This document shows positions 9,287 to 17,648 of a DNA stretch of 64,000 bases, piece by piece. The stretch spans positions 10,957-74,956 of the forward strand of contig CBESWG010000013.1 in assembly GCA_965533275.1 (NCBI GenBank), written 5' to 3'. The notes below the pieces were generated by a model, which was not told where the DNA came from, searched no databases, and was given only the letters and a program-made list of their open reading frames with translations. Made by a program: the position numbers and the translations under genes. The stretch's first letter is position 1; the number at the start of each line of letters is the position of its first letter. The DNA is from JAUXEH01 sp965533275 (GTDB lineage Bacteria > Acidobacteriota > Aminicenantia > Aminicenantales > Aminicenantaceae).

Positions 9287-9412
9287 TCTTCACCGCGGTA
9301 CGGACACACTCGCTCCACAGGAACATGATGCTTATAGCAGAAGAAATTCCCAAAGTCAAAACCGGCCCCTGTGCAGTGGTGGGAGGCACACGGATGCTCT
9401 CCATGCGATTTA

Positions 9413-9441
9413 TTGACAAAGTCCATGTTTTCCTTTATAAA
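9413..9441 (+). promoter_or_regulatory. Strong sigma-70 promoter for the AMIN/beta-barrel gene
   Basis: Perfect TTGACA (9413-9418), 17-bp spacer, TATAAA (9436-9441). Transcription would begin near 9448, downstream of the in-frame ATG at 9371, which excludes that ATG as the start. Confidence 0.85.
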
Positions 9442-9493
9442 AGGGTCTTATTTCTATTACAAAAAACACGTACCGCTCTCTGAGGAGGACAAT

Positions 9494-10555
9494 GTGGTAA
9501 AGAGTAAAAATAGCATGATCTGCGCAGGGATTCTCTTGCTGTTCGTTTCGTCAACCTTCGTTGGAGCTCAGGAAACCCCCGCACTTACCGATATCATGGT
9601 CCAGAAGGGTGCAGACCAGATGGAGATCAGGTTGGTGGTCACAGGCCCGGTCAACTACGAGAGTTTCACTCTGTTCAATCCCAACCGCCTGGTCATCGAC
9701 CTGCTGCAGGTCCGCGAGTTCAGGAATCCTGCCGAGGTCAATGTCAATGACTTCGGCGTGAGCCGCATCCGGACCGCCAAGAACAAGCCCGATGTGGTAC
9801 GTGTGGTCTTCGACCTCGATGTTGCCGTGCCCAGCTATTCCATTGAGGACCGGCAAGGCGCGATCCACATCTTTTTCCGATCAGAGGGAACAGCCGGACA
9901 GCAGCCGGAGACCAAGCCCGCAGGGCAGCCGGTCCGCACGGAACCCGAGAGGGAAACCCCTCCGCCGGTCACACAGCCCCAGGCACCCGCGCAATCGAGC
10001 ACGCAGGCACAGCGCGGCACCGCCGACAGGGGCCCGGCCCTCTCCCTGAACCTGGGAGGCGGCCTGTACATGCCGCAGAGCACAGATTTTCAGGATGTCT
10101 ACGGCAAGTCCTCGATGGCTTTTGGCCTAGGTGTGACCTACTACATCCCCCTGAGTGGTGTGGAAGACCTGGGATTCAGCCTGGACGGGAACTATATCTC
10201 CAGTACGGGAGCGACCACGGCCACAGCAGAAGAGGTCAAGCTGACCCTCATGCCCATCATGCTGACCGCTATCTATCAGCGCCACTTCGGGAGCGTCATT
10301 CCCTATGTCGGCTTGGGCGGCTCGCTGTTCTCCTACAAGGAGACGCTGCCTGAGACATTTTCCGTGCCGGAAGTCTCGGGTTCGGTGATCGGGTTCAATT
10401 TTCTGCTAGGGACCCATGTGAAGGTCGTGCCGCAGCTGTCTCTCCGGGCCTATCTCCGCTATCACATCGCCAAAAAGACCGATGAGGACGGATTCGAGAT
10501 CAACCTGACCGGGAGCGAGCTGGGTATCGGGCTCTCCTATTTCTTCAACTTCTAG
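9494..10555 (+). CDS. Secreted AMIN-domain protein fused to an outer-membrane beta-barrel
   Basis: 353 aa from a GTG start chosen because GAGGAGG (9482-9488) lies five bases upstream and a strong promoter lies between it and the earlier ATG. A signal peptide ends near FVGAQ. An AMIN domain follows (ALTDIMVQKGADQMEIRL to GAIHIFFRS, about residues 28-115); these domains bind peptidoglycan or the periplasmic parts of secretins and amidases. A Pro/Gln/Thr linker precedes a C-terminal region of alternating amphipathic strands (about 175-353) ending in SYFFNF, with the terminal Phe of outer-membrane proteins. The protein may tie the outer membrane to the wall; this is inference. Confidence 0.8.
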   Translation: MVKSKNSMICAGILLLFVSSTFVGAQETPALTDIMVQKGADQMEIRLVVTGPVNYESFTLFNPNRLVIDLLQVREFRNPAEVNVNDFGVSRIRTAKNKPDVVRVVFDLDVAVPSYSIEDRQGAIHIFFRSEGTAGQQPETKPAGQPVRTEPERETPPPVTQPQAPAQSSTQAQRGTADRGPALSLNLGGGLYMPQSTDFQDVYGKSSMAFGLGVTYYIPLSGVEDLGFSLDGNYISSTGATTATAEEVKLTLMPIMLTAIYQRHFGSVIPYVGLGGSLFSYKETLPETFSVPEVSGSVIGFNFLLGTHVKVVPQLSLRAYLRYHIAKKTDEDGFEINLTGSELGIGLSYFFNF

Positions 10556-10688
10556 AAGCCGACCGGCATCCTGAGCGTTCCGAAAGATATCGGGCGTTCA
10601 GCCGTCCGTCCCGTACCGAAAGATCGGCCTTCAGTGGGGGGGGGCTGGATATCTCGACAAGCCCTCCCTAGATAGGACAGGCATACGC

Positions 10689-11480
10689 ATGAAAAAGAGC
10701 CGCCGACATGCCCTGGGCCAGCATTTTCTGAAGAATCCCCGGATACTGAGGAAGATCGTCGACTGCATCTCTCCCACCGCTCAGGACATCATCCTCGAGG
10801 TGGGCGCCGGAGAGGGGCACTTGACAGCCCTACTGGCTGAAAAAGCCGGGCGCGTCATCGCACTCGAGAAGGATCCCCGCCTTATACCCGGATTGATGGG
10901 GAAAAAACTGCCAAATGTGAGCCTGCTGGAGGTCGACGTGCTGGAGATCCGCCTCCGAGACATCATCCCCGTCCCCCCCCTTGTCACGGTGGTTGGCAAC
11001 CTGCCCTATGCCATCTCCACCCGGTTCCTGTACAAACTCATCGAAGAGAGGGAAGCCGTGCAGGCCGGACACTTCCTGCTGCAGAAAGAGGTTGCAGAGC
11101 GGGTCTGTTCCCCTCCGGGGAGCCGCAGGTACGGCCCTCTGGGCATCCTCCTCCAGAACCATTTCCAGCCTCGGATCGCCTTCACACTCGGGCCCGGGGC
11201 GTTCTCTCCGCCTCCGAAGGTCGATTCCGCCCTGCTCACGCTGGCTCCCAGGTCAGAGCCTCTGGCCCCCACGATCCGGGACGAATCGGAATTCCGTGGC
11301 TTTGTCCGAGGCCTGTTCCTGCAGAGACGCAAGACCATCGGGAACAATCTGAAACACATGGGGAAGATCCCCGCAGAGATCGCAGATGCCTCAAGCCGAT
11401 GCGGCATCGATCCGCGTATCCGGGCCGAGCAGCTGGATCTGAGCCAGATCGTCTGTCTCTACGAAACCTTCTTCGGGTAA
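10689..11480 (+). CDS. rsmA: 16S rRNA (adenine1518-N6/adenine1519-N6)-dimethyltransferase
   Basis: 263 aa, normal for RsmA/KsgA. It dimethylates two adjacent adenosines in the 3' terminal hairpin of 16S rRNA late in 30S assembly. The N-terminal LGQHFLKNPRILRKI, the SAM motif ILEVGAGEGHLT, and the catalytic motif VGNLPYAIS (NLPY) are all present. The C-terminal helical domain contains LFLQRRKTIGNNL. The 133-nt gap upstream holds the repeated string CCGAAAGAT (twice) but no clear terminator or promoter. ftsK follows after 42 nt with its own -10 box. Confidence 0.96.
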   Translation: MKKSRRHALGQHFLKNPRILRKIVDCISPTAQDIILEVGAGEGHLTALLAEKAGRVIALEKDPRLIPGLMGKKLPNVSLLEVDVLEIRLRDIIPVPPLVTVVGNLPYAISTRFLYKLIEEREAVQAGHFLLQKEVAERVCSPPGSRRYGPLGILLQNHFQPRIAFTLGPGAFSPPPKVDSALLTLAPRSEPLAPTIRDESEFRGFVRGLFLQRRKTIGNNLKHMGKIPAEIADASSRCGIDPRIRAEQLDLSQIVCLYETFFG

Positions 11481-11486
11481 TCCGGG

Positions 11487-11515
11487 TTAGGATTCCCCAC
11501 AAAATATGCTATAAT
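11487..11515 (+). promoter_or_regulatory. Promoter with extended -10 directly upstream of ftsK
   Basis: TTAGGA (11487-11492, weak -35), 17-bp spacer ending TGC, TATAAT (11510-11515). The ftsK ATG is at 11523, seven bases after the -10 box, so the transcript should start at or within one base of the ATG. Confidence 0.7.
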
Positions 11516-11522
11516 TCTGCCC

Positions 11523-13850
11523 ATGGCACGGAAAAAGCCGACACCTCGGAAGAGAGCAGCCACCAAGTCTCCTCCCAAGAAGAGCAAGCGATCCAGGCGG
11601 GTGCACTCATCTGAACTGTTGGGGATCTTTCTCCTTTTTCTGGCGGCGGCCATCCTGCTGAGCCTCATGAGTTTTCATGCTTCCGATCCCTCCTGGGCAT
11701 CGGCCTCGTCCGAGCAGGCCCGAGTGCAGAACTATCTGGGGCGCGTCGGCGCCTCCGTCTCAGAAGCCCTGCTGCAGCTATTCGGCTTTGCCGCGTTCCT
11801 CCTCCCCATCGCCCTGGTCTACCTGGGTGTCCAGATGGTGTTCTCGAAAGAAGAGTTCCGGCCTCTCGTTCGGATCGGGGGCTTGATCCTGCTGTTCTTC
11901 CTTCTCTGTCCATTCCTGCATCTCCTCTCCCCCAAGGTGAGTTGGCGGGGTGCGGAGATCTCGACGGGGGGAGTGCTGGGAGAGCTGATCGCGCCGCTGC
12001 TCTCCAGCTATTTCAATCACACGGGTTCGATCCTCCTCCTGGTCGGACTCCTGCTTCTGTTCCTGGTGTTTTCGACCCGGATCTCGATCAAGGGCCTGTT
12101 CGAGGCGTTGATGCGATTCTTCAGGTTCCTGTTCAAAGAGGTCAAGATCCGGATCACACACTATCAGAAGGAAAAGAAGAAGGAGAAGATGCGGCGCAGG
12201 GTCAGCGAGAAATATGCCGATCCCCTCGAGGAAAAACCGAAGAGGTCCATTCCCAAAACGAAGCCGGAAAAAGCCCTGTCGGATAAAAAGGCCGCGAAAA
12301 AACCGGCCAAGAGGCCTGCGCCGGTGAAGATCGCCCCCCCTCCGGCTCAGGAAAAGCTCCTCTTTCCCGAGATGAGCGAGAAGGGGGGCTACAATTTCCC
12401 ACCCATCACACTCCTGGATCCCGGGCAGGAAGCGGAAAAGGTCGACAAGAACGAGCTGTACGAAAAGAAACAGATCATCGAGGAAAAGCTCATGCAGTTC
12501 CGGGTGGAGGGCGAAGTCCGGGAATACCATCCCGGCCCCATCATCACCACCTACGAGTTCTATCCCTCCCCGGGTGTCAAGGTCAGCCAGGTCGCCAACC
12601 TTTCCGAGGATCTCTCCCTGGCATTGGGAGCGGAATCCGTCCGGATCCAGAGGATCCCGGGAAAGTCAACCCTGGGCATCGAGATCCCCAATAACAAACG
12701 GGAGATCATCAAGCTGAGGGATATCATACAGACCGAGAAATTCGTGAAATCCCCCTCCAAACTCACCATCGCTCTGGGAAAATCCGTGCACGGCGAACCC
12801 TATATCACCGACCTGGCGGTCATGCCCCACCTGCTCATCGCAGGCGCCACGGGCACGGGGAAGAGCGTGGCCCTGAATACTGTGATCGCCAGCCTCCTTT
12901 ACAAGGCCTCGCCTGACGAAGTCAAGATCATCCTGATCGATCCCAAGCGGCTGGAGTTCGCTCTGTACGACGGAATCCCCCACCTGCTCTGTCCCGTGGT
13001 CAAGGACCCCAGGAAAGCGGAGGCGATCCTGCTGGACGCCATCAAGAAGATGGAAGAGCGCTACTTCACGCTGGGACAGCTGAAGGTCCGCAACATCGAC
13101 CAATACAACCAGAAGGTCAAAAAGATCTTGGAGGAGCAGGGCCAGACCCTTTCTGAGGAAGAAAAAAAGAAGCTCAAGCCCCTGCCCTACATCGTGATCA
13201 TCATCGATGAGCTGGCGGAGCTCATGATGGTCGGGGCTCAGGAGGTGGAGTACTGCATCGCCCGGCTGGCCCAACTGGCCCGGGCCGTGGGCATCCACCT
13301 GGTCATGGCCACCCAACGCCCCTCCACGGATGTCATCACGGGGACCATCAAGAACAACTTCTCCAGCCGGATCGCCTTCCGGGTCCCCTCCAAGATCGAC
13401 TCCCGGATCATCCTCGACACGGGGGGGGCGGATAAGCTGCTGGGAATGGGAGACATGCTCTTCATGCCTCCGAACTATCCGCGCCTGCTGCGGCTGCACA
13501 GCGCTTTCATCTCACTGCCCGAGAACACTCGCCTGATCAAATTCGTCAAGGAACAGGGAGCCCCGGAATATGATGAAAGGATCGTCAAGGTATTGAAAAG
13601 CCCTGTCGTTCAGGTGGAGACCGAGTCCGGGGAACGGGACCCGATCTTCGAAAAGGCTGTGGAACTGATACTTCTCACGGGTCAGGCTTCCGCTTCCTAC
13701 CTGCAGCGGAAGCTCAGGCTGGGTTACGCACGCGCGGCACGGGTCATCGATCAGATGGAACAGGAAGGAATCGTAGGCCCGTCAGAAGGGAGCAAACCCC
13801 GGGAGATCCTGGTGGATCCGGAGACCTACCTGAAACATTCTGAGGATTGA
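11523..13850 (+). CDS. ftsK: DNA translocase FtsK/SpoIIIE
   Basis: 775 aa. An N-terminal block of about four membrane helices (residues 31-185) anchors it at the septum. A basic Lys/Pro/Ala linker (about 190-290) follows, then the RecA-like motor with Walker A GATGTGKS near 441 and the Walker B-type strand YIVIIIDELAELMM. The C-terminal winged-helix gamma domain (ELILLTGQASASYLQRKLRLGY) reads KOPS/SRS-like polarity signals. It pumps chromosome ends through the division septum and helps dimer resolution. Length and architecture are those of a standard FtsK with a short linker. No SD is visible before the ATG. Confidence 0.96.
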   Translation: MARKKPTPRKRAATKSPPKKSKRSRRVHSSELLGIFLLFLAAAILLSLMSFHASDPSWASASSEQARVQNYLGRVGASVSEALLQLFGFAAFLLPIALVYLGVQMVFSKEEFRPLVRIGGLILLFFLLCPFLHLLSPKVSWRGAEISTGGVLGELIAPLLSSYFNHTGSILLLVGLLLLFLVFSTRISIKGLFEALMRFFRFLFKEVKIRITHYQKEKKKEKMRRRVSEKYADPLEEKPKRSIPKTKPEKALSDKKAAKKPAKRPAPVKIAPPPAQEKLLFPEMSEKGGYNFPPITLLDPGQEAEKVDKNELYEKKQIIEEKLMQFRVEGEVREYHPGPIITTYEFYPSPGVKVSQVANLSEDLSLALGAESVRIQRIPGKSTLGIEIPNNKREIIKLRDIIQTEKFVKSPSKLTIALGKSVHGEPYITDLAVMPHLLIAGATGTGKSVALNTVIASLLYKASPDEVKIILIDPKRLEFALYDGIPHLLCPVVKDPRKAEAILLDAIKKMEERYFTLGQLKVRNIDQYNQKVKKILEEQGQTLSEEEKKKLKPLPYIVIIIDELAELMMVGAQEVEYCIARLAQLARAVGIHLVMATQRPSTDVITGTIKNNFSSRIAFRVPSKIDSRIILDTGGADKLLGMGDMLFMPPNYPRLLRLHSAFISLPENTRLIKFVKEQGAPEYDERIVKVLKSPVVQVETESGERDPIFEKAVELILLTGQASASYLQRKLRLGYARAARVIDQMEQEGIVGPSEGSKPREILVDPETYLKHSED

Positions 13851-14351
13851 CCCACGGATCCAGAGCATCCTCAATGAAAGGTCAGGTAGGGAGCCTGTTC
13901 ATCCTTTTCATCCTGCTCGTCGTCCCCATCCTGGGCCTGCAGCAAACCCGATGCCGACGCGAGTAGACACAGGAACGCGAAATCCTGTGTTTCCGATTCA
14001 AAATCCAATATCAGCCTTTGGTTGAGGCGGGACAGCAGAGTCTGGGCCTCCCTGCGTCTGGGAGGGGCCTGCTTGTTCTTCTTCATCGTGACGGATTTCG
14101 CTCTCATTTCAAGAACTCTCCCACTCACACCGGTCACCGAACATTCATTTTAGCCGATCTTTCCGCAGGCAGCGGGGCCTTTTTGCCTCGGTGATCTCTG
14201 CGGACTCACAGAAAATTAGTCGGCCCATGAAGTGTGAATTTGAACTCTGCATTTTTTTCCGAACTTGTTGGAACTGAAACGACTAAATCAAAGCCAAGGG
14301 TTGCACACAGGAAAAATGGGCATCAGAATACCCGGAAGACAGGAGTGATTC
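13851..14351 (+). other. 501-bp region between ftsK and the sigma factor gene
   Basis: No confident gene. Two mutually exclusive weak candidates exist. One is a 30-codon plus-strand frame at 13874-13966 with one hydrophobic helix (SLFILFILLVVPILGL) and a basic tail. The other is a minus-strand frame up to 88 codons (13871-14137) with an acidic C-terminus. Neither resembles a family I know. From 14213 the region is more AT-rich and carries three GAACT strings (14232, 14261, 14271), CGACTAAA at 14280-14287 and an inverted ATTAGTCG at 14215-14222, possibly regulatory for the sigma gene. Confidence 0.5.
14301..14329 (+). promoter_or_regulatory. Possible sigma-70 promoter for the sigma factor gene
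   Basis: TTGCAC (14301-14306), 17-bp spacer, CAGAAT (14324-14329). AGGAG (14341-14345) then lies six bases before the GTG start at 14352. Confidence 0.4.
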
Positions 14352-14900
14352 GTGGGTGAACTTGTCAACGACGCACAGAGCTTCTATAATGTGAAGGCTG
14401 TGGAAAAACCGAATATCGAACACGACCTGGATGCGATCATCGCAAAATACCGGCCCATCGTCAGTTTCCGGGTGAAAAAATCTCTGGGTTCCTATACACC
14501 GGACTGGGAAGATGTGGTCAACGAGATCATGCTCAACGCGATAGAGAAGCTGGAAAGCGGGAAATTCCGGGGAGATTCGTCAGTTGGGACCTTTATTTAT
14601 ACCATAACCAGCCGCAGGATCATCGATCACATCCGCAAGAAAAGCAAGTCTCTCAAATATGCTCCGGAACCCAATGCCTTCCCGCAGCCCCACGAACATG
14701 TGGAGGACAAGGAGCGGGCGGAGATGGTCGCCCGGCATCTGGAGAAGCTCAAGCCCAAATACAAAGAGATCCTCTACCTGTACTACTACAAGGAACTGTC
14801 CCGGGACGAAGTTGCAAAAAAACTTGGAATTTCACCTCGGAGAGTCAGTGAACGAGTAAATTATGCCCAAAAATTACTCAAGAAGATGATGAGGAAATGA
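14352..14900 (+). CDS. ECF-like RNA polymerase sigma factor
   Basis: 182 aa with GTG start and AGGAG at good spacing. Region 2 spans about residues 25-100 (IIAKYRPIVSFRVKKSL, WEDVVNEIMLNAIEKL, SVGTFIYTITSRRIIDHIRKK). After a short linker, region 4 (about 125-180) contains the helix-turn-helix LSRDEVAKKLGISPRRVSERV. There is no region 3, which fits the ECF class. The next gene encodes a zinc-type anti-sigma, so the pair probably forms an extracytoplasmic signalling switch. The stop codon lies in the loop of a terminator-like hairpin. Confidence 0.9.
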   Translation: MGELVNDAQSFYNVKAVEKPNIEHDLDAIIAKYRPIVSFRVKKSLGSYTPDWEDVVNEIMLNAIEKLESGKFRGDSSVGTFIYTITSRRIIDHIRKKSKSLKYAPEPNAFPQPHEHVEDKERAEMVARHLEKLKPKYKEILYLYYYKELSRDEVAKKLGISPRRVSERVNYAQKLLKKMMRK

Positions 14901-14919
14901 TATTTTCCTCAATTTTTTT
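14890..14919 (+). terminator. Intrinsic terminator or attenuator between sigma and anti-sigma
   Basis: Perfect 8-bp stem TGAGGAAA (14890-14897) / TTTCCTCA (14904-14911), 6-nt loop TGATAT containing the sigma gene stop codon, followed by A and seven Ts (14913-14919). It would reduce read-through into the anti-sigma gene. Confidence 0.75.
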
Positions 14920-14963
14920 GATACCTCGACTAAACTTATGAAACCACAAGTGAGGCAAGGGCG

Positions 14964-15596
14964 ATGACCGAATGCAAGTTTGAGGACCTGATCGATGAGT
15001 ACTTGCTGAACAAGCTCAGCGAGGAAAAGAGAGACCAGTTCGAAGAACATTATTTCAACTGCCCTGCCTGTTTTCAGAGGATGGCGGAACGGGACGACAT
15101 GATCACCGCCATCAAGTGGAAAGGCGAGGAGATCTTCTCAGACCTGCTGAAGGAAGACCAGGTCCGAAAAGCGACCTGGTGGGACCGCCTGGTCGGTTTC
15201 ATGACCCCCAAGCAGTGGGCCTTGGCAGCTGTGAGTGCCGCTCTGGTCCTGGTGGTCACCTTCGGCGTGATCCCCTCCTTCAAGGGCCAGGCGCCTCAAT
15301 TTATCCTCGATGACCACCAGACTCGGGGCCTGTCCATCACATTGATCTCGGACTCCATCCCCAGCCGGTTCGAATGGCAGAAGATGGAGAATGCCTGGGA
15401 ATACAAGATCGAGATCGACGCCCACGACCCCCTGTGGCGCAAAACGACCAGCAACAACTTCGTCATCCTGCCGGATGAGATCAAGAACCAGATGAAGACG
15501 GGGGTGATCTATTCCTGGCAGGTCAAGGCCTTTTCCAGGGAAGGGACCTTGATCGCCGAGTCCAGCAAGATCCAGTTCTCCCTCCCAGAAAAATAA
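14964..15596 (+). CDS. Zinc-finger anti-sigma factor-like membrane protein
   Basis: 210 aa. The cytosolic N-terminus has the ZAS-type motif H-YFN-C-PA-C (HxxxCxxC) near residues 29-36, which in known anti-sigmas binds the cognate ECF sigma. A single membrane helix (WALAAVSAALVLVVTFGVI, about 78-97) follows. The periplasmic part (SITLISDSIPSRFEWQKMENAWEYKIEI... VIYSWQVKAFS) looks like a fibronectin type III or carbohydrate-binding beta-sandwich that could sense envelope stress. It probably sequesters the upstream sigma factor. No strong SD; GGCAAGGG lies upstream of the ATG. Confidence 0.8.
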   Translation: MTECKFEDLIDEYLLNKLSEEKRDQFEEHYFNCPACFQRMAERDDMITAIKWKGEEIFSDLLKEDQVRKATWWDRLVGFMTPKQWALAAVSAALVLVVTFGVIPSFKGQAPQFILDDHQTRGLSITLISDSIPSRFEWQKMENAWEYKIEIDAHDPLWRKTTSNNFVILPDEIKNQMKTGVIYSWQVKAFSREGTLIAESSKIQFSLPEK

Positions 15597-15698
15597 GAAT
15601 CCTCTCCCTCTCGAGTTAAACCGAACCACTCGTTCTCTGCTCAGTAGCTCCCCGGTTAGAAGCAAGAAGACTCGCTATAGGACTCCGCACACATTAGA

Positions 15699-15827
15699 TC
15701 CCCCCCCCATCCTTTTAAGGCGGGAGGTTGGGGTGGAGAGATGGCGGAGGTTGGAAGAGATATAAGTTCCCTTTCCTTTTCAGGGAGAGGAGGGTGGGGG
15801 TGGTCGGAAGGGGTGGAGAGACGGCGG
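15699..15827 (+). repeat. Dispersed G-rich intergenic repeat, copy 1
   Basis: Begins with a C-run, then CCTTTTAAGGCGGGAGG followed by units of the form GGTTGGGGTGGAGAGATGG-CGG(A/T). A second, more diverged half (GGAGGGTGGGGGTGG... GGGGTGGAGAGACGGCGG) ends exactly against the stop codon of ricT (15828). Copies lie at 34110-34205 (inverted) and 63891-64000. Confidence 0.8.
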
Positions 15828-16505
15828 CTACTCTTCGACCTTGTCCTCATCCGAATACATACGCCCCTGGCTCGCATCCTCGAAACCCAGGCAGCACATC
15901 AGCCGGCCGCACAGGCCGGAGATCTTGGTGGGATTGATGGCGATCTGCTGCTTCTTGGCCTTCTGGATGGTGACCGGTTCGAAGACCTGCATGAAACTGG
16001 AGCAGCACAGGACACGCCCGCAGACGCCGAGCCCTCCGATCATCTTGGCCTCGTCTCGAACCCCTATCTGCCGCATCTCGATGCGCATCTTGAATTCTTT
16101 GGCCAAGTCCTTGACCAACTGCCGAAAATCGATGCGGCCGTCAGCGGTATAGTAGAATATTCCCTTTTTTTCGCTGAAAAAATACCGGACCCGAACCAGC
16201 TTCATGGGCAGCTTGCGTTCCTCGATGCGCTGCAGGCAGAACTTGAACGCCTTTTTTTCCCTCTGCTCCAGCCAGTCGAATTTATCGATGTCCTCCGGCG
16301 TGGCCTTACGTATGACCTTGGTCGTGGCCTTGCGGGACTCGGGAGAACAGCAGACCTGGCTGGAGAGCTTGACGACTTCTCCCAGGTCTCCGCCCAGGTC
16401 CGATTCTATGATGCAGCGGTCTCCGGTCTGAAGGTCGTATTTCCCCTTTTCTGCCCGGAAGACCTTTCCCGTTCGTTGTGAATACACGCACAATATCTCA
16501 GACAT
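15828..16505 (-). CDS. ricT: PSP1-domain protein RicT (YaaT)
   Basis: 225 aa, shorter than the roughly 270 aa of B. subtilis YaaT. PSP1 domain core is PMKLVRVRYFFSEKKGIFYYTADGRIDFRQLVKDLA, followed by the conserved Cys motifs GVCGRVLCC and GLCGRLMCC, which in RicT help hold an Fe-S cluster in the RicA/RicF/RicT complex. That complex controls RNA maturation through RNase Y in Firmicutes; RicA/RicF are not visible here, so the function may differ. Its start overlaps the end of holB by 8 nt, the same neighbour pair as holB-yaaT in B. subtilis. Confidence 0.88.
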   Translation of the reverse strand: MSEILCVYSQRTGKVFRAEKGKYDLQTGDRCIIESDLGGDLGEVVKLSSQVCCSPESRKATTKVIRKATPEDIDKFDWLEQREKKAFKFCLQRIEERKLPMKLVRVRYFFSEKKGIFYYTADGRIDFRQLVKDLAKEFKMRIEMRQIGVRDEAKMIGGLGVCGRVLCCSSFMQVFEPVTIQKAKKQQIAINPTKISGLCGRLMCCLGFEDASQGRMYSDEDKVEE

Positions 16506-17511
16506 GTTTATTATCCATAGTATCGACGATCAGGGAGCTCATGAACAGCTTGATATTCATGTTTTTCTGCAGCGCTAAGAGCCATTTCTCCACCTGGCTC
16601 AGCAGGGCCAGCACCTGCCCGGTCGAGGCAGATCCGGACTCTTCTCTCAGGAACGCCTCAAAATCGGGATTGAGCAGGAGTCCCGGATCGCCGTTTTCCT
16701 TGACAAGGAGCAGGTCCCGGCTGAACGAAGCCAAAAGCTCCAGGGTGGGGCGGAGCTCCTCCGCGGCGGCATCCCGGCTCCGAGCAGAAAACTCTTTATA
16801 GAACGAGGCCGGGGGCTCCCCATGCAGGAAGGTGAGGAAAAGCCGCCAGGTCTCCTCCCTCCGGGACTTCACTTCCTCCCAATCCATATTTACGGCCTGC
16901 TTCAGGTTGCCGCGGACCAGGAGTGAAAGGATCCGTGCCTTTTCCTCACTGAAATCATGTTCGATCAGACAGCGCTCGATATCGTCCCTGGAAACCGGAG
17001 AAAAACTCAATACCTGGCAGCGGGACTTAATCGTCGGGAGGATGACGAAGGGATTGGATGTGATCAGGATGATATAGGAAAAGGCGGGAGGCTCCTCCAG
17101 GACCTTCAGGAGGGAGTTGGACGCTTCCCGGTTCATGCTCTCTGCGGGATCCACGATGAAGACCCGATTCCGCCCGATCATGGGCTTGAGATAGGCAGCC
17201 TGCTTCAGGACGCGCATCTGATCGATCTTCAGGACCTCCCTTTCCGGAGCGATCAACATGACATCCGGGAAGACGCCCTTGTTGATGGCCAGGCAGGATG
17301 CGCAGGTCTCACAGGCGTCGTCTTCCCGGTCCAGGCAGTTGAGGGCCTTGGCCACGACATAGGCCATGTCGATCTTGCCCACACCCGTGGGGCCGGAGAA
17401 AAGCAGAGAATTGGGGGTCCGCCCCCTCTGCAGCGCCTTGGTGAGGATCTTTTTGATGCGCGCGTTTCCTGTGATATCACTGAAGCTCATCTGTTCATCC
17501 GGTTCATTCAA
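16498..17511 (-). CDS. holB: DNA polymerase III subunit delta'
   Basis: 337 aa, AAA+ clamp-loader subunit. The N-terminus FSDITGNARIKKILTKAL leads to the Walker A-like GPTGVGKID, in which the usual Thr/Ser after Lys is Ile. That fits delta' subunits, which do not hydrolyse ATP. A four-Cys zinc module follows (NCLDREDDACETCASC), then the sensor-like VFIVDPAESMNREASNSLLKVLEEPP and IILITSNPFVILPTIKSRCQ. Delta' opens and loads the beta clamp with delta (holA at 49986-51077) and tau/gamma. It is translationally coupled to ricT. Confidence 0.93.
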   Translation of the reverse strand: MNEPDEQMSFSDITGNARIKKILTKALQRGRTPNSLLFSGPTGVGKIDMAYVVAKALNCLDREDDACETCASCLAINKGVFPDVMLIAPEREVLKIDQMRVLKQAAYLKPMIGRNRVFIVDPAESMNREASNSLLKVLEEPPAFSYIILITSNPFVILPTIKSRCQVLSFSPVSRDDIERCLIEHDFSEEKARILSLLVRGNLKQAVNMDWEEVKSRREETWRLFLTFLHGEPPASFYKEFSARSRDAAAEELRPTLELLASFSRDLLLVKENGDPGLLLNPDFEAFLREESGSASTGQVLALLSQVEKWLLALQKNMNIKLFMSSLIVDTMDNKHV

Positions 17512-17556
17512 TTATATACCAAACCGCCAGGATTGGAAAACTGGAGAGGGGGACAC

Positions 17557-17640
17557 GGGGTCAGGCTTCAAGTGCCTCGCAACGGACGACCGGAGCAGAT
17601 CCGGGCGTCCCGACTTCCGAAACCCTAAAAGCCCGACCCC
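17557..17640 (+). repeat. Short inverted-repeat element, possible REP/MITE remnant
   Basis: GGGGTCAGGCTT (17557-17568) and AAGCCCGACCCC (17629-17640) pair at 11 of 12 positions across an 84-bp element, in the 137-bp gap between holB and the VPS10-like gene. No ORF lies inside. Confidence 0.45.
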
Positions 17641-17648
17641 CCAAAAAC

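Noticed and set aside
9371..9493. Upstream ATG extension of the AMIN-barrel gene
   Set aside because: It would place the start before a consensus promoter (9413-9441) and bury the signal peptide; the GTG at 9494 has a perfect SD.
10556..10688. Possible riboswitch between the AMIN gene and rsmA (CCGAAAGAT appears twice)
   Set aside because: I could not build a conserved aptamer core or a terminator; the two strings alone are not enough.
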